Source: Streptomyces sp. NBC_01275
GTDB taxonomy: Bacteria; Actinomycetota; Actinomycetes; Streptomycetales; Streptomycetaceae
DNA length: 64,000 nt
Assembly (NCBI RefSeq): GCF_026340655.1
Contig: NZ_JAPEOZ010000001.1
Location: 1,674,001-1,738,000, forward strand
Direction: 5' to 3'
In this document: positions 44,445 through 54,102 of the stretch, one piece after another
Layout: each line of letters starts with the position of its first letter
Numbering within the stretch: position 1 is the stretch's first letter
Translations under genes and position numbers: made by a program
The notes under the pieces: model-generated
What the model saw: only the letters and a program-made list of their open reading frames with translations
Databases searched by the model: none
What the model was told of the DNA's origin: nothing

Positions 44445-45461
44445 GTGGCACGAGCCAGCACGCGCCCGACGAGCCGTGACGTCGCCCAGGCCGCAGGAGT
44501 CTCCCAGGCCGCCGTCTCCCTGGTCCTGGGAGACAAATGGCGCGGCCGCGTCTCCGAGACCACCGCCCAACGCGTCCGCCAGGCCGCCCACGACCTCGGC
44601 TACCGACCCAACCTCGCCGCCCGCAACCTCCGCCTCGGCCACACCCGCACCGTCCTGCTGGTGGTCCCCGCCCTCACCACGGAATTCTTCGCCGGGGTGT
44701 ACACGGGCGCCGCACGAGTAGCGGCCGAACACGGCTTCGGCGTCGTCCTCTACCCCTCCCCCGAAGGCGTCGGCCCCGCCCGCGACCCCTTCGCCTCCGC
44801 CCAGGCCGCCCTCGACGGCGTCCTCGCCTCCTCCATGGCCGCCGACGCCCTCACCGCCATCCGCGGCGACCAACTCCCCCTCGTCATGCTCGACAGCGAC
44901 CCCTCCGGAAGCCTCGGCGCGGCCACCGTCAACCTCGACATCGCCGACGGCGTACGCCAGATCGCCGACCACCTCCTCGACCTCGGCCACCGCCGCTTCC
45001 TGCACCTCGCCGCAGACGTGCCCTCCTGGACCTTCGACGTACGCGCCCGTGAACTCGCCGCACGCATCGCCGCCACGCCCGGGACAACCCTGCGCACGGC
45101 ACCCGCCCCGATCTCCATCGACGGCGCCCTGGCCGCCGCCTCAGCCGCGCTCAGCACCCCGGGCCCCCACCCCACCGCCCTCGTCTGCGACGACGACAAA
45201 CTCGCCGCCGGCGCCTACAAAGCCCTACGCCGACTCGGCCTGCGCGTCCCCGACGACGTCTCCGTCACCGGCCTCGACGACCTCGCCCTCGCCACCGCCC
45301 TCGACCCCGAGCTCACCACCGTACGACTCGACGCCGAGCTCTTCGGCGAACGCGGCATGCAGGCCCTCCTGGCCGTCCTGGAAGGCCGCACACCGGACGA
45401 CGGGGACATCCCCGTCCAACTCGTCGTACGAGGCTCCACAGCGCCACCGAACGCCTCCTGA
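44445..45461 (+). CDS. LacI family transcriptional regulator
   Basis: A 338-residue LacI protein: HTH at about 9-55 (TSRDVAQAAGVSQAAVSLVLG) with the hinge RVRQAAHDLGYRPNLAARNL, then a sugar-binding-type effector domain (VVPALTTEFFAGVYTGAARVA to DDVSVTGLDDLALATALDP). GTG 44445 with GAAGGAG upstream. It is divergent from the MFS-pafA unit and probably represses that promoter, which would make pafA expression partly effector-dependent. Confidence 0.88.
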   Translation: MARASTRPTSRDVAQAAGVSQAAVSLVLGDKWRGRVSETTAQRVRQAAHDLGYRPNLAARNLRLGHTRTVLLVVPALTTEFFAGVYTGAARVAAEHGFGVVLYPSPEGVGPARDPFASAQAALDGVLASSMAADALTAIRGDQLPLVMLDSDPSGSLGAATVNLDIADGVRQIADHLLDLGHRRFLHLAADVPSWTFDVRARELAARIAATPGTTLRTAPAPISIDGALAAASAALSTPGPHPTALVCDDDKLAAGAYKALRRLGLRVPDDVSVTGLDDLALATALDPELTTVRLDAELFGERGMQALLAVLEGRTPDDGDIPVQLVVRGSTAPPNAS

Positions 45462-45470
45462 GACACCCTG

Positions 45471-45498
45471 TGCCCCGGCCGAGACACCGACCGGGGCA
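45471..45498. terminator. Bidirectional terminator, lacI / prcA
   Basis: An 8 bp perfect stem (tgccccgg / ccggggca) with a 12-base loop, 10 bases after the lacI stop and 42 bases after the prcA stop on the other strand. Confidence 0.75.
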
Positions 45499-45539
45499 CA
45501 AACAGGGATCACAGCGACTACGAACGAAGACCGACGGCC

Positions 45540-46277
45540 CTACTCCTCGTCAGAGCTCTCCGCCTCCGTGGACGCACCGTCGACCTCCAGCAACCGACCC
45601 AGCTGACGACCCACGATCCGCTTGAACTTCCGCTGCTGCGGCCGCGTACGATCCAGCACCGCCACCTCCAGCCGCTCCGCCGGAATCTCCCGCTGCGTGC
45701 CGTTGGTGTCACGGGACAGCGCCTGCACCGCCAGCTTCAGCGCCTCCGCAAGACTCATACCGTCCTGATGACGCTGATCCAGATAACTGCCGATCTGCTC
45801 CGCATTACCGCCCACCGCCACCGAACCGTGCTCGTCCACGATCGACCCGTCATGCGGCAACCGATAGATCTGATCCCCGTCCGGCGTCTCACCGACCTCG
45901 GCCACGACCAGCTCCACCTCATACGGCTTCTCACCCGCCGAGGAGAAGATCGTGCCCAGCGTCTGCGCATAGACGTTGGCCAGACCACGCGCGGTCACAT
46001 CGTCCCGGTCATAGGTGTAACCACGCAGATCGGCGTACCGGACACCACCGATCCGCAGATTCTCGTACTCGTTGTACTTACCGGCGGCCGCGAAGCCGAT
46101 CCGGTCGTAGATCTCGCTGAACTTGTGCAGCGCACGGGACGGGTTCTCGCCGACGAACACAATGCCGTCGGCATACTGCAGCACGACCAGGCTGCGGCCA
46201 CGAGCGATGCCCTTACGCGCGTACTCCGCGCGATCCGCCATCGCCTGCTGGGGTGAGACATAGAACGGCGTCGACAC
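45540..46277 (-). CDS. prcA: 20S proteasome alpha subunit PrcA
   Basis: A 245-residue alpha subunit. The N-terminal segment [20 protein letters not shown] includes the gate residues, followed by [25 protein letters not shown], and the tail is Glu/Ser-rich. It forms the outer rings of the 20S core and docks the ARC/Mpa ATPase. It lies 81 bp behind prcB with three copies of a 9 bp repeat in between. Last gene of the pup-prc operon before the lacI/prcA hairpin. Confidence 0.95.
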   Translation of the reverse strand: MSTPFYVSPQQAMADRAEYARKGIARGRSLVVLQYADGIVFVGENPSRALHKFSEIYDRIGFAAAGKYNEYENLRIGGVRYADLRGYTYDRDDVTARGLANVYAQTLGTIFSSAGEKPYEVELVVAEVGETPDGDQIYRLPHDGSIVDEHGSVAVGGNAEQIGSYLDQRHQDGMSLAEALKLAVQALSRDTNGTQREIPAERLEVAVLDRTRPQQRKFKRIVGRQLGRLLEVDGASTEAESSDEE

Positions 46278-46307
46278 CGGTTATCCGTCCCTTTCTGTCA
46301 AAGTCAC

Positions 46308-46334
46308 TGGATCACCTGGATCACCTGGATCACC
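46308..46334. repeat. Three exact 9 bp repeats between prcB and prcA
   Basis: tggatcacc occurs three times head to tail, then breaks to tgggc, in the 81 bp gap upstream of prcA. Nine bases equals three codons, but no frame is open here. Confidence 0.8.
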
Positions 46335-46358
46335 TGGGCAAACACAACAGACGACCGA

Positions 46359-47204
46359 CTACAGCAGCGCGGCGCGCGGACCGTCCGGCTGCTCCAGACG
46401 ACGCTCCAGGATCGACCGCGCGATCTCGGAGGACTCCCCGTCCGTCAGCCGACGGAAACCGTCGTCGGTGATCACAGTGACGATCGGATAGATCCGGCGC
46501 GCGACATCGGGACCACCGGTCGCCGAATCGTCGTCCGCCGCGTCATACAGAGCCTGCACCACGAGCGTCGTGGCCTCGGACTCACTCAGATCACCACGGA
46601 ACAGCTTCTTCATCGCACCCCGCGCGAACACCGAGCCCGAACCCGTCGCCGCGTAGTGATGCTCCTCGGAACGACCGCCCGTGACGTCGTAGGAGAAGAT
46701 CCGCCCCTTGCCCCGGTCCACGTCGAACCCCGCGAACAACGGCACCACCGCCAGACCCTGCATCGCCATGCCCAGATTCGAACGGATCATCGTCGACAAC
46801 CGGTTCGCCTTGCCCTCCAGCGAGAGCTGCGCCCCCTCGACCTTCTCGAAGTGCTCCAGCTCCAGCTGGAACAGCTTCACCATCTCCACGGCCAGACCGG
46901 CGGTGCCGGCGATGCCGACGGCCGAGTACTCGTCCGCCGGGAAGACCTTCTCGATGTCCCGCTGCGCGATGACGTTGCCCATGGTGGCCCGCCGGTCACC
47001 CGCGAGCACGACCCCGCCCGGGAACGTCACGGCCACGATCGTCGTGCCGTGCGGCGCCTCGATCACACCCTGCATCGGGGGCAGCTGCCGGTTGCCGGGC
47101 AGCATCTCCGGCTGGTGATCGGAGAGAAAGTCCATGAAGGAGGACGACCCAGGCGTCAGGAAGGCAGCTGGTAGACGCCCGGTGCTACGAGTGTTGGCTT
47201 CCAC
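46359..47204 (-). CDS. prcB: 20S proteasome beta subunit PrcB
   Basis: A 281-residue beta subunit with a 53-residue propeptide ending PHG; the active N-terminal nucleophile after processing is T54 (TTIVAVTF). GDRRATMGN (about residues 72-80) and Lys/Asp landmarks of the catalytic site follow. The GTG start at 47204 lies inside the 3' end of the HNH gene, overlapping it by 49 bp. Assembly with PrcA gives the 20S core that degrades pupylated proteins. Confidence 0.95.
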   Translation of the reverse strand: MEANTRSTGRLPAAFLTPGSSSFMDFLSDHQPEMLPGNRQLPPMQGVIEAPHGTTIVAVTFPGGVVLAGDRRATMGNVIAQRDIEKVFPADEYSAVGIAGTAGLAVEMVKLFQLELEHFEKVEGAQLSLEGKANRLSTMIRSNLGMAMQGLAVVPLFAGFDVDRGKGRIFSYDVTGGRSEEHHYAATGSGSVFARGAMKKLFRGDLSESEATTLVVQALYDAADDDSATGGPDVARRIYPIVTVITDDGFRRLTDGESSEIARSILERRLEQPDGPRAALL

Positions 47205-47773
47205 GCGTTTCCTTCCAGGTAATCGGCCGCTCGGTACGCAGCTGCGGGGTCATCCCTCAACAGGCCGAGGCCGGAATTGCAGTTGAAGCACAGTACGCCA
47301 CGGACCCTACCCGTCTCATGACAGTGATCAACCTGCGTGGCCGGTGCCGCCAGACAGATACAGCAGACACCCATCTGTGAAGCGATCAGCTCACCACGGT
47401 CGGCTTCGGTGATGCCGTACTTCCGACGAAGATGACCAGCTGGTTCACTAGCCGCCTTGCATGCCTTGCAACGGCTTGCAAGGCCATCAGGCACGCTGTT
47501 CTTACGATGCCAATCGCCATGGGGCTTCACCTCACCGCAGCCCCGGCAGTGTTTGTGCCCGGGCGGGACGTGCACCTTCTCACGCGCCGACCGCCCCTTT
47601 GCCTCCTGGCGCTGCCGGTAGCACTCCGCCGAGCACTCCCGGCAGTACGCCTGGAGACCATCACGCATGGACTTGTTACTTGCGAAGGCCGCCCGCGGCT
47701 TGGATTGCTTGCACCGCGAGCAACACTTCACCCCGCCTCCGATTAGCGCCACAAGATCCCCCGAGGCCTTCAA
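47156..47773 (-). CDS. Endonuclease VII-like HNH protein embedded in the proteasome operon
   Basis: A 205-residue protein with many Cys pairs: [10 protein letters not shown] at 17-26, [20 protein letters not shown], then the endonuclease VII core [19 protein letters not shown] and [17 protein letters not shown] in the C-terminal half. This is the recombination endonuclease VII (PF02945-type, beta-beta-alpha-metal) family. It lies 8 bp after pup, and its end overlaps prcB. Sampled 60-base stretches run 57-60% GC, lower than the flanking genes. It looks like a captured HNH homing or phage-type nuclease fixed within the operon; I recall a similar gene at this place in other Streptomyces. Confidence 0.85.
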   Translation of the reverse strand: MKASGDLVALIGGGVKCCSRCKQSKPRAAFASNKSMRDGLQAYCRECSAECYRQRQEAKGRSAREKVHVPPGHKHCRGCGEVKPHGDWHRKNSVPDGLASRCKACKAASEPAGHLRRKYGITEADRGELIASQMGVCCICLAAPATQVDHCHETGRVRGVLCFNCNSGLGLLRDDPAAAYRAADYLEGNAWKPTLVAPGVYQLPS

Positions 47774-47781
47774 TTCGAAGG

Positions 47782-48000
47782 CTACTCGCCGCCCTTCTGA
47801 ACGAAACTTCGAACGAAGTCCTCCGCGTTCTCTTCGAGTACATCGTCAATTTCGTCAAGAACCGAGTCCACGTCGTCGCTCAGCTTCTCCTGTCGCTCCT
47901 TGAGGTCCTCGGAGGCCTGCGTCTCCGCCGCCTGCTCTTCGACCTCCTCCGTGGAGCGCGTCGCCTTCTGCTGGCCGCCGCCGGTGTCCTTGGTCGCCAT
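47782..48000 (-). CDS. pup: Prokaryotic ubiquitin-like protein Pup
   Basis: A 72-residue, charged, mostly disordered tag (MATKDTGGGQQKATR start; coiled core about 20-60, KERQEKLSDDVDSVLDEID; C-terminus VRSFVQKGGE). The C-terminal residue is encoded as Glu (GGC-GGC-GAG-TAG), so it can be ligated by PafA without deamidation of a terminal Gln. ATG 48000 chosen rather than an upstream GTG because MATKDTG is the family's usual N-terminus. It is the first gene of pup-HNH-prcB-prcA. Confidence 0.96.
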   Translation of the reverse strand: MATKDTGGGQQKATRSTEEVEEQAAETQASEDLKERQEKLSDDVDSVLDEIDDVLEENAEDFVRSFVQKGGE

Positions 48001-48189
48001 AACCCTCACCCCGCTCAGTTCGCCCGACATGGTCGACAGGTCGGCTTTCCTGCCGATCGGTGATGATCAGACCCTACAAGCCGGGTCTGACATCGGCCCC
48101 GTAGTTGCCACAACGTACGGGGGCCACCTCGATGATTCCCGGACGGCGGGGTTTCCACCCTGTCCGGCCGGTTGGGTCCGGGGGTCCGT

Positions 48190-49701
48190 TCAGCCGCCGG
48201 AGAGGACCCTGACCAGGTCTTCTGCCGTGCGGCAGCGGTCCAGGAGCTCCTTGACGTGATTTCGCGTTCCGCGAAGCGGTTCCAGGGTTGGGACGCGCTG
48301 GAGCGAGTCGCGGCCCGGCAGATCGAAGATCACCGAGTCCCAGGAGGCCGCGGCGACGTCGTCGGCGTACTGCTCGAGGCAGCGGCCGCGGAAGTACGCG
48401 CGGGTGTCCTCAGGGGGCTGGCTCTTGGCCCGCTCGACGTCCGTCTCGTCCAGGAGTCGCTTCATGCGGCCGCGGGCCACGAGACGGTTGTAGAGGCCCT
48501 TCTCGGCCCGTACGTCGGCGTACTGGAGGTCGACGAGGTGGAGGCGGGCGGCGTCCCAGTCGAGGCCGTCGCGGCGCCGGTAGCCCTCCATGAGTTCGCG
48601 CTTGGCGACCCAGTCCAGTTCGCCGGCGAGGCTCATGGGGTCGTTCTCCAGGCGGTTCAGGGTGTCCTCCCAGCGGGCGAGGACGTCCTTGGTCTGGTCG
48701 TCGGCGTCGGCGCCGTACCGCTCCTCGACGTACTTGCGCGACAGTTCGAAGTACTCCATCTGCAGCTGGACCGCGGTGAGTGTGCGGCCGCTGCGGAGGG
48801 TGACCAGGCGCTTGAGGGTCGGGTCGTGGGAGACCTGGTGGAGGGTGCGGACGGGCTGGTCCACGGCCAGGTCGACGGCGATGAAGCCGTCCTCGATCAT
48901 GGACAGGACCAGGGCCGTCGTGCCCAGCTTGAGATAGGTGGAGATCTCGGAGAGGTTCGCGTCGCCGATGATCACGTGCAGGCGGCGGTACTTCTCGGCG
49001 TCCGCGTGCGGCTCGTCGCGGGTGTTGATGATCGGGCGCTTCAGCGTCGTCTCCAGGCCGACCTCGACCTCGAAGTAGTCGGCGCGCTGGCTGAGCTGGA
49101 AGCCGTGTTCGTGGCCGTCCTGGCCGATGCCGACGCGGCCCGCTCCGGCGAAGACCTGGCGGGAGACGAAGAAGGGCGTGAGGTGGCGCACGATGTCGGA
49201 GAAGGCGGTTTCCCGCTTCATCAGGTAGTTCTCGTGGGTGCCGTAGGAGGCGCCCTTGTTGTCGGTGTTGTTCTTGTAAAGGTGGATGGGCTGTGCGCCG
49301 GGCAGCTGGGCGGCCCGTTCCGCCGCCTCGGCCATGATCCGCTCGCCGGCCTTGTCCCAGAGGACGGCGTCGCGGGGGTTGGTGACCTCGGGGGCGCTGT
49401 ATTCGGGGTGTGCGTGGTCGACGTAGAGGCGGGCGCCGTTGGTGAGGATGACGTTGGCGAGGCCGATGTCCTCGTCGGTGAGCTGGCTGGAGTCGGCGAC
49501 CTCGCGGGCGAGGTCGAAGCCTCGCGCGTCGCGCAGCGGGTTCTCCTCCTCGAAGTCCCAGCGGGCCCGCCGGGCCCGGTGCATCGCCGCCGCGTAGGCG
49601 TTGACGATCTGGGACGAGGTGAGCATGGCATTGGCGTTGGGGTGGCCGGGGACGGAGATGCCGTACTCCGTCTCGATGCCCATTACTCGCCGTACGGTCA
49701 T
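48190..49701 (-). CDS. dop: Depupylase/deamidase Dop
   Basis: A 503-residue homologue of PafA with the ligase-like fold: [15 protein letters not shown] (about 7-21), [18 protein letters not shown] (about 85-102, with the loop longer than in PafA that marks Dop), [17 protein letters not shown], and [13 protein letters not shown]. It removes Pup from proteins and can deamidate Pup-Gln. Because this Pup ends in Glu, depupylation is the function needed here. ATG 49701 has AAGGAGG upstream. A 189 bp gap to pup suggests that pup has its own promoter. Confidence 0.95.
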   Translation of the reverse strand: MTVRRVMGIETEYGISVPGHPNANAMLTSSQIVNAYAAAMHRARRARWDFEEENPLRDARGFDLAREVADSSQLTDEDIGLANVILTNGARLYVDHAHPEYSAPEVTNPRDAVLWDKAGERIMAEAAERAAQLPGAQPIHLYKNNTDNKGASYGTHENYLMKRETAFSDIVRHLTPFFVSRQVFAGAGRVGIGQDGHEHGFQLSQRADYFEVEVGLETTLKRPIINTRDEPHADAEKYRRLHVIIGDANLSEISTYLKLGTTALVLSMIEDGFIAVDLAVDQPVRTLHQVSHDPTLKRLVTLRSGRTLTAVQLQMEYFELSRKYVEERYGADADDQTKDVLARWEDTLNRLENDPMSLAGELDWVAKRELMEGYRRRDGLDWDAARLHLVDLQYADVRAEKGLYNRLVARGRMKRLLDETDVERAKSQPPEDTRAYFRGRCLEQYADDVAAASWDSVIFDLPGRDSLQRVPTLEPLRGTRNHVKELLDRCRTAEDLVRVLSGG

Positions 49702-49892
49702 GCGGCCCTCCTTGCCCGGCGGCACCCTCGGTCGTGGGCGCCGCTCAGATACCGGTGGTGCTCCGGTGCGTGTGCGGTGCCCGTCCCCGCACTGCGCGAC
49801 CCGGCGGTACGGAAGAGCCTAGAACGCCTCTGCGCTGGTGGGGAGATCATTTGCGTCATTGCCTTGCTCCAGCCGTGGCCTGAAAAGCAGTC

Positions 49893-49925
49893 GGCTGCGG
49901 GTGCCCGTGGTGGGCACCCGCAGCC
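49893..49925 (-). terminator. Terminator of arc
   Basis: A 14 bp perfect stem (ggctgcgggtgccc / gggcacccgcagcc) with a 5-base loop, 10 bases behind the arc stop codon; it separates arc from dop. Confidence 0.9.
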
Positions 49926-49934
49926 GCCCTGTTC

Positions 49935-51701
49935 TTACAGGTACTGTCCGGTGTTCGCCACCGTGTCGATGGAGCGTCCGGTGTCGGCGCCCTGCTTTCC
50001 GGTGATGAGGGTACGGATATAGACGATCCGTTCGCCCTTCTTTCCGGAGATTCGGGCCCAGTCGTCGGGGTTGGTGGTGTTGGGAAGGTCCTCGTTCTCC
50101 TTGAACTCGTCCACGCATGCCTGGAGGAGGTGGGAGACGCGGAGGCCCTTCTGGTTCTTTTCGAGGAAGTCCTTGATCGCCATTTTCTTGGCGCGGCCCA
50201 CGATGTTCTCGATCATGGCGCCGGAGTTGAAGTCCTTGAAGTAGAGGACTTCCTTGTCGCCGTTGGCGTAGGTGACTTCCAGGAAGCGGTTTTCCTCGGA
50301 TTCGGCGTACATGTGTTCCACTGCCGTCTGGATCATGCTCTGGACGGTCGTGGTCTTGTCGCCGCCGTGCTCGCCCACGTCCTCGGCGTGCAGCGGGAGC
50401 CGTTCGGTGAGGTACTTCTGGAAGATGTCCTTGGCCGCTTCGGCGTCCGGGCGCTCGATCTTGATCTTCACGTCGAGGCGGCCGGGGCGCAGGATGGCGG
50501 GGTCGATCATGTCCTCGCGGTTGGAGGCGCCGATGACGACCACGTTCTGCAGGCCTTCGACGCCGTCGATCTCGGCGAGGAGCTGCGGGACGATGGTGTT
50601 CTCCACGTCCGAGCTGACGCCCGAGCCGCGGGTGCGGAAGAGGGATTCCATCTCGTCGAAGAAGACGATGACGGGGGTGCCCTCGCTGGCCTTCTCCCGG
50701 GCGCGCTGGAAGACGAGGCGGATCTGTCGCTCGGTCTCGCCGACGTACTTGTTGAGGAGCTCGGGGCCCTTGATGTTGAGGAAGAAGCTCTTGCCGGTGG
50801 CCTGGCCGGTGACCTCGGCGACCTTCTTGGCCAGCGAGTTGGCGACGGCCTTGGCGATGAGCGTCTTGCCGCATCCGGGGGGCCCGTAGAGCAGGACGCC
50901 CTTGGGCGGGCGCAGCTCGTGCTCCTTGAAGAGGTCGGGGTAGAGGTAGGGGAGCTCGACCGCGTCGCGGATGGCCTCGATCTGTCCGCCGAGGCCGCCG
51001 ATCTGCTCGTAGCCGATGTCGGGGACCTCTTCGAGGACGAGTTCCTCGACCTCGCTCTTGGGGACGACCTCGTAGACGTAGCCGGAGCGGGGCTCGAGCA
51101 GGAGGGCGTCGCCAGGGCGGATGACGACGTCGAGGAGTGGTTCGGCGAGCCGTACCACTTTTTCTTCGTCGGTGTGTCCCTGGACCAGGGCGCGCTCGCC
51201 GTCCTCGAGGATCTCCTTGAGGGTGACGATCTCGCCTACGCGTTCGAAGGCCATGGCCTCGACCACGTTGAGCGCTTCGTTGAGCATCAGTTCCTGGCCG
51301 CGTCGGAGCTCGTCGAGCTCGACGCTGGGGCTGACGTTCACGCGGAGTTTGCGGCCTCCGGTGAAGATGTCGGCTGTGCCGTCCTCGTTCGCCGCGAGGA
51401 AGACTCCGAAGCCGGCCGGGGGCTGTGCGAGCCGGTCGACTTCCTCCTTGAGGGCCACGATCTGGTCGCGGGCCTCACGGAGCGTGTTGGCGAGTCGCTC
51501 GTTCTGGGCGGACACGCCGGCCAGGTTGGTCTGCAGCTCGACGATCCGCTCTTCGAGAATCCTCGTGTGTCGCGGAGAGTCGGCGAGCTTACGTCGCAGG
51601 ACGGCGATCTCCTGCTCAAGGTAGGCAATCTGCCCGGCCGGGTCGTCGGACCCTCGTCCCGGGCGGATGCCGCGGTTCATGTCGTCGTCGTGGGCTGCCA
51701 C
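49935..51701 (-). CDS. arc: Proteasome-associated AAA ATPase ARC (Mpa)
   Basis: A 588-residue AAA ATPase: N-terminal coiled coil (about 25-80, [18 protein letters not shown]), two OB folds (about 85-225), AAA domain with GPPGCGKTL near 270, [10 protein letters not shown] and the arginine-finger region ILRPGRLD, and the C-terminal gating peptide TGQYL. GTG 51701 chosen because GGAGG sits just upstream and the family starts [11 protein letters not shown]; an in-frame GTG six codons earlier is possible. It binds Pup, unfolds pupylated proteins and feeds the 20S core. It has its own terminator, so it is transcribed apart from dop and pup. Confidence 0.95.
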   Translation of the reverse strand: MAAHDDDMNRGIRPGRGSDDPAGQIAYLEQEIAVLRRKLADSPRHTRILEERIVELQTNLAGVSAQNERLANTLREARDQIVALKEEVDRLAQPPAGFGVFLAANEDGTADIFTGGRKLRVNVSPSVELDELRRGQELMLNEALNVVEAMAFERVGEIVTLKEILEDGERALVQGHTDEEKVVRLAEPLLDVVIRPGDALLLEPRSGYVYEVVPKSEVEELVLEEVPDIGYEQIGGLGGQIEAIRDAVELPYLYPDLFKEHELRPPKGVLLYGPPGCGKTLIAKAVANSLAKKVAEVTGQATGKSFFLNIKGPELLNKYVGETERQIRLVFQRAREKASEGTPVIVFFDEMESLFRTRGSGVSSDVENTIVPQLLAEIDGVEGLQNVVVIGASNREDMIDPAILRPGRLDVKIKIERPDAEAAKDIFQKYLTERLPLHAEDVGEHGGDKTTTVQSMIQTAVEHMYAESEENRFLEVTYANGDKEVLYFKDFNSGAMIENIVGRAKKMAIKDFLEKNQKGLRVSHLLQACVDEFKENEDLPNTTNPDDWARISGKKGERIVYIRTLITGKQGADTGRSIDTVANTGQYL

Positions 51702-51944
51702 GGTCCTCACCTCCTCCAAGGGGAGCTGGACGCTTCCAGACCCTACCTGGGTGGGTGTCGATTGAAACCCCTAGATCACAAAGACTGTCGGGGTGTGTCC
51801 GATCTTCACCCTTGCGCTCTCCCTCACGCCAGGGGAATACCCACCGAACATGATTGGAAAGCGGCCGAGGGTAGGGTCGAAGTGTTCAACACCCGTCAGA
51901 GCCTGCATCGTTCCCATGGGGCTCGACCGTAAACGGCAGGAGAT

Positions 51945-52250
51945 GTGAGCGTGCAGCAGGAGGCCGGTGTCGGCGGCGAGGCTCTGGAGGTCTGGATCGA
52001 CCAGGATCTCTGTACCGGCGACGGTATCTGCGCTCAGTACGCGCCTGAGGTGTTCGAGCTGGACATCGATGGTTTGGCGTATGTCAAGAGCGCGGAGGAC
52101 GAGCTGTTGCAGGACAAGGGGGCGACGGTGCCGGTGCCGTTGCCGCTGTTGACGGACGTGGTGGACTCGGCGCGGGAGTGTCCGGGCGACTGTATTCATG
52201 TGCGGCGGGTTTCGGACAGGGTCGAGGTGTTCGGGCCGGACGCCGAGTGA
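51945..52250 (+). CDS. Small ferredoxin, probably [3Fe-4S]
   Basis: A 101-residue ferredoxin. Cysteines occur as CTGDGIC (CX5C, residues about 23-29) and CPGDC near residue 79-83, with the P450-redox-partner-like context DQDLCTGDGICAQYAPEVFELD. The missing Cys in the first cluster motif points to a [3Fe-4S] centre. GTG 51945 with AGGAG close by; GTG 51951 is an alternative. It is divergent from arc and could donate electrons to a P450 such as the one at 20.2 kb; no reductase is adjacent. Confidence 0.85.
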   Translation: MSVQQEAGVGGEALEVWIDQDLCTGDGICAQYAPEVFELDIDGLAYVKSAEDELLQDKGATVPVPLPLLTDVVDSARECPGDCIHVRRVSDRVEVFGPDAE

Positions 52251-52308
52251 GCGGGCGTGTGCGCCGGGTGACGGTTGTCTGATTTCTCACAGCCTGAAGT
52301 GGCGTGAT

Positions 52309-52935
52309 TCAGACGCTGTGGGCGCCGGCGGGTGTGGAGCGGATGAACCTGTCGTCCTTCCACTGCCATTTCGCGCTGTCCTTGATGTCGGGGCAGCAAC
52401 TGGGCACGTTCGGCGTCGAGTAGCCGAGCAGGGTGGCGAGGACGGCGCCGTCGGTGATGGCGAGGCCGGTGACGTTGGTGCGGTCCTTGGGGTCGACGAG
52501 GGTGGCGACCACGCGCGCGTGGACGGCTCCGTCGCTGCGGGCGAGGACGTAGAGGCCGTCGGGCGGGGTGCCCATGGGGGCGTCGCAGTGGACCGCGGCG
52601 ACGGTCTCGGGCCTGCCGTCGCCGTCCAGGTCTCCGGTGGCCTTCTTCATGACGAGGGTCTTCACGGGGCCGCAGTCGAGGGGGAAGTCGACGCCGGTGG
52701 TGGAGGGGGCGGCGACGGTGGCGGGTTTGGCGCCTTGGCCGGTGGCCTGGGCCGCGGTCGCCGGTTTGGGCTGCACGACCGAGGAGAAGGCCACGACGCC
52801 GGCCACCGCTGCGGCGGTGGCGACCCAGTGGATGGGCCGGGTGTGCGTGTGCGCGAGTTCCGGGACGGCGGATTGCTGCACTAGGAGCGTCTCCTGGGGT
52901 GGCTGTGCCGGTGGGGGTGGGGGATTGGCCAGCAT
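52309..52935 (-). CDS. Membrane-anchored or secreted protein of unknown function
   Basis: A 208-residue protein. A Pro-rich N-terminus is followed by a hydrophobic helix at about 35-58 (WVATAAAVAGVVAFSSVV), then a Thr/Ala linker and an extracellular domain with KKATGDLDGDGRPETVAAVHC, similar to FG-GAP/VCBS-type calcium loops. Two more Cys lie in CCPDI. It has an uncleaved signal-anchor look. ATG 52935 is preferred; an in-frame GTG 15 bases upstream is possible. Convergent with the ferredoxin gene. I cannot assign a function. Confidence 0.7.
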   Translation of the reverse strand: MLANPPPPPAQPPQETLLVQQSAVPELAHTHTRPIHWVATAAAVAGVVAFSSVVQPKPATAAQATGQGAKPATVAAPSTTGVDFPLDCGPVKTLVMKKATGDLDGDGRPETVAAVHCDAPMGTPPDGLYVLARSDGAVHARVVATLVDPKDRTNVTGLAITDGAVLATLLGYSTPNVPSCCPDIKDSAKWQWKDDRFIRSTPAGAHSV

Positions 52936-53068
52936 CGTGCCACACGTCACAGGGTGGGGGAACGGCGGGGTGCGGGATCTCGGACGCCTGGTTCGCAGGG
53001 CGGCGGGCGGCTGCGCGCACCTGGCTCCGCGTGGGGGTACGGGGGTGTGGCGGGCCTCAACATGAAGG

Positions 53069-53113
53069 CGCCGTGGCCGAGTTCCGGGGTGTCCCGGGAA
53101 CTCGGCCACGGCG
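53069..53113 (-). terminator. Terminator of trmI
   Basis: A 17 bp perfect stem (cgccgtggccgagttcc / ggaactcggccacggcg) with an 11-base loop, 31 bases after the trmI stop. Confidence 0.9.
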
Positions 53114-53144
53114 TGGTGTCGTTGAGCGCTGTGCGGGGGTCGTG

Positions 53145-54047
53145 TCAGCGGCCGGCGCCTGCGTCGGCGTTGGGGCCGCTGTAGTCCTCGCCGTAGGCGC
53201 CCTTGGCGGGGCGGCGGCGGCGCATGGGTGGCTCGACGCCGTCGGCGAGGCGGCGGGCGGTGAGGAGGAAGCCGGTGTGGCCGATCATGCGGTGGTCCGG
53301 GCGGACGGCCAGGCCCTCGATGTGCCAGTTGCGGATCATCGATTCCCAGGCGCTCGGCTCGTTGAAGCAGCCGATCTCGCGGATGGACTCGACGGTCCGG
53401 GCGAGCTGGGTGGTGGTCGCCACGTAGCAGCAGACGATGCCGCCGGGGACGAGGGCCTTGGAGACGGCCTCGAGGCATTCCCAGGGGGCGAGCATGTCGA
53501 GGATGACGCGGTCCACGTCGGTGTCGGAGAGGTTGTCCTGGAGGTCGCCGACGGTGAGCTGCCAGGCGGGGTGGGGGCCGCCGAAGTAGCGCTCCACGTT
53601 CTGCTGGGCGATCTCGGCGAAGTCCTCGCGGCGCTCGTAGGAGTGCAGCATGCCCTGGTCGCCGATGGCGCGCAGCAGGAAGCTGCTGAGCGAGCCGGAG
53701 CCGACGCCGGCTTCGACTACGCGTGCGCCGGGAAAGATGTCGGCGAAGGCGAGGATCTGCCCCGCGTCCTTGGGGTAGACGACGGCTGCCCCGCGGGGCA
53801 TGGACAGGACGTAGTCGGGGAGCAGGGGGCGCAGCGCGAGGTAGGCGACGTTCCCGGTGGTGCGGACAACGCTGCCCTCGGGTGCGCCGATCAGTTCGTC
53901 GTGCGGGAAGGAACCCTTGTGGGTGTGAAAATTCTTCCCGGCTTCGAGCGTGAACGTGTAGTGGCGGCCCTTGGGGTCGGTCAGCTGAACCTGGTCCCCG
54001 ACCTTGAAGGGCCCGCGCCTGCGGGCGGCACCGGTCGGTTCGGACAT
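53145..54047 (-). CDS. trmI: tRNA (adenine-58-N1)-methyltransferase TrmI
   Basis: A 300-residue class I SAM methyltransferase: N-terminal beta domain (about 12-70, HTHKGSFPHDELIG at about 41-54), SAM motif VVEAGVGSGSLSSFLL near 109-124, and the later ILDMLAPWE. It methylates A58 of tRNA. The C-terminal tail (RRRRPAKGAYGEDYSG) is basic. ATG start. In S. coelicolor the gene also lies near the proteasome locus, which supports the assignment. No operon partner is obvious, and its downstream terminator is strong. Confidence 0.93.
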   Translation of the reverse strand: MSEPTGAARRRGPFKVGDQVQLTDPKGRHYTFTLEAGKNFHTHKGSFPHDELIGAPEGSVVRTTGNVAYLALRPLLPDYVLSMPRGAAVVYPKDAGQILAFADIFPGARVVEAGVGSGSLSSFLLRAIGDQGMLHSYERREDFAEIAQQNVERYFGGPHPAWQLTVGDLQDNLSDTDVDRVILDMLAPWECLEAVSKALVPGGIVCCYVATTTQLARTVESIREIGCFNEPSAWESMIRNWHIEGLAVRPDHRMIGHTGFLLTARRLADGVEPPMRRRRPAKGAYGEDYSGPNADAGAGR

Positions 54048-54102
54048 GTGAACAGCCTACCGGCGATTGCGCGGGCCGCCGACCACTGCTTCGGGGGGCT
54101 TG

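Noticed and set aside
47156..47773. Insertion sequence or intact mobile element around the HNH gene
   Set aside because: No flanking repeats, transposase or intron structure are visible; only the nuclease gene and its lower GC are seen.
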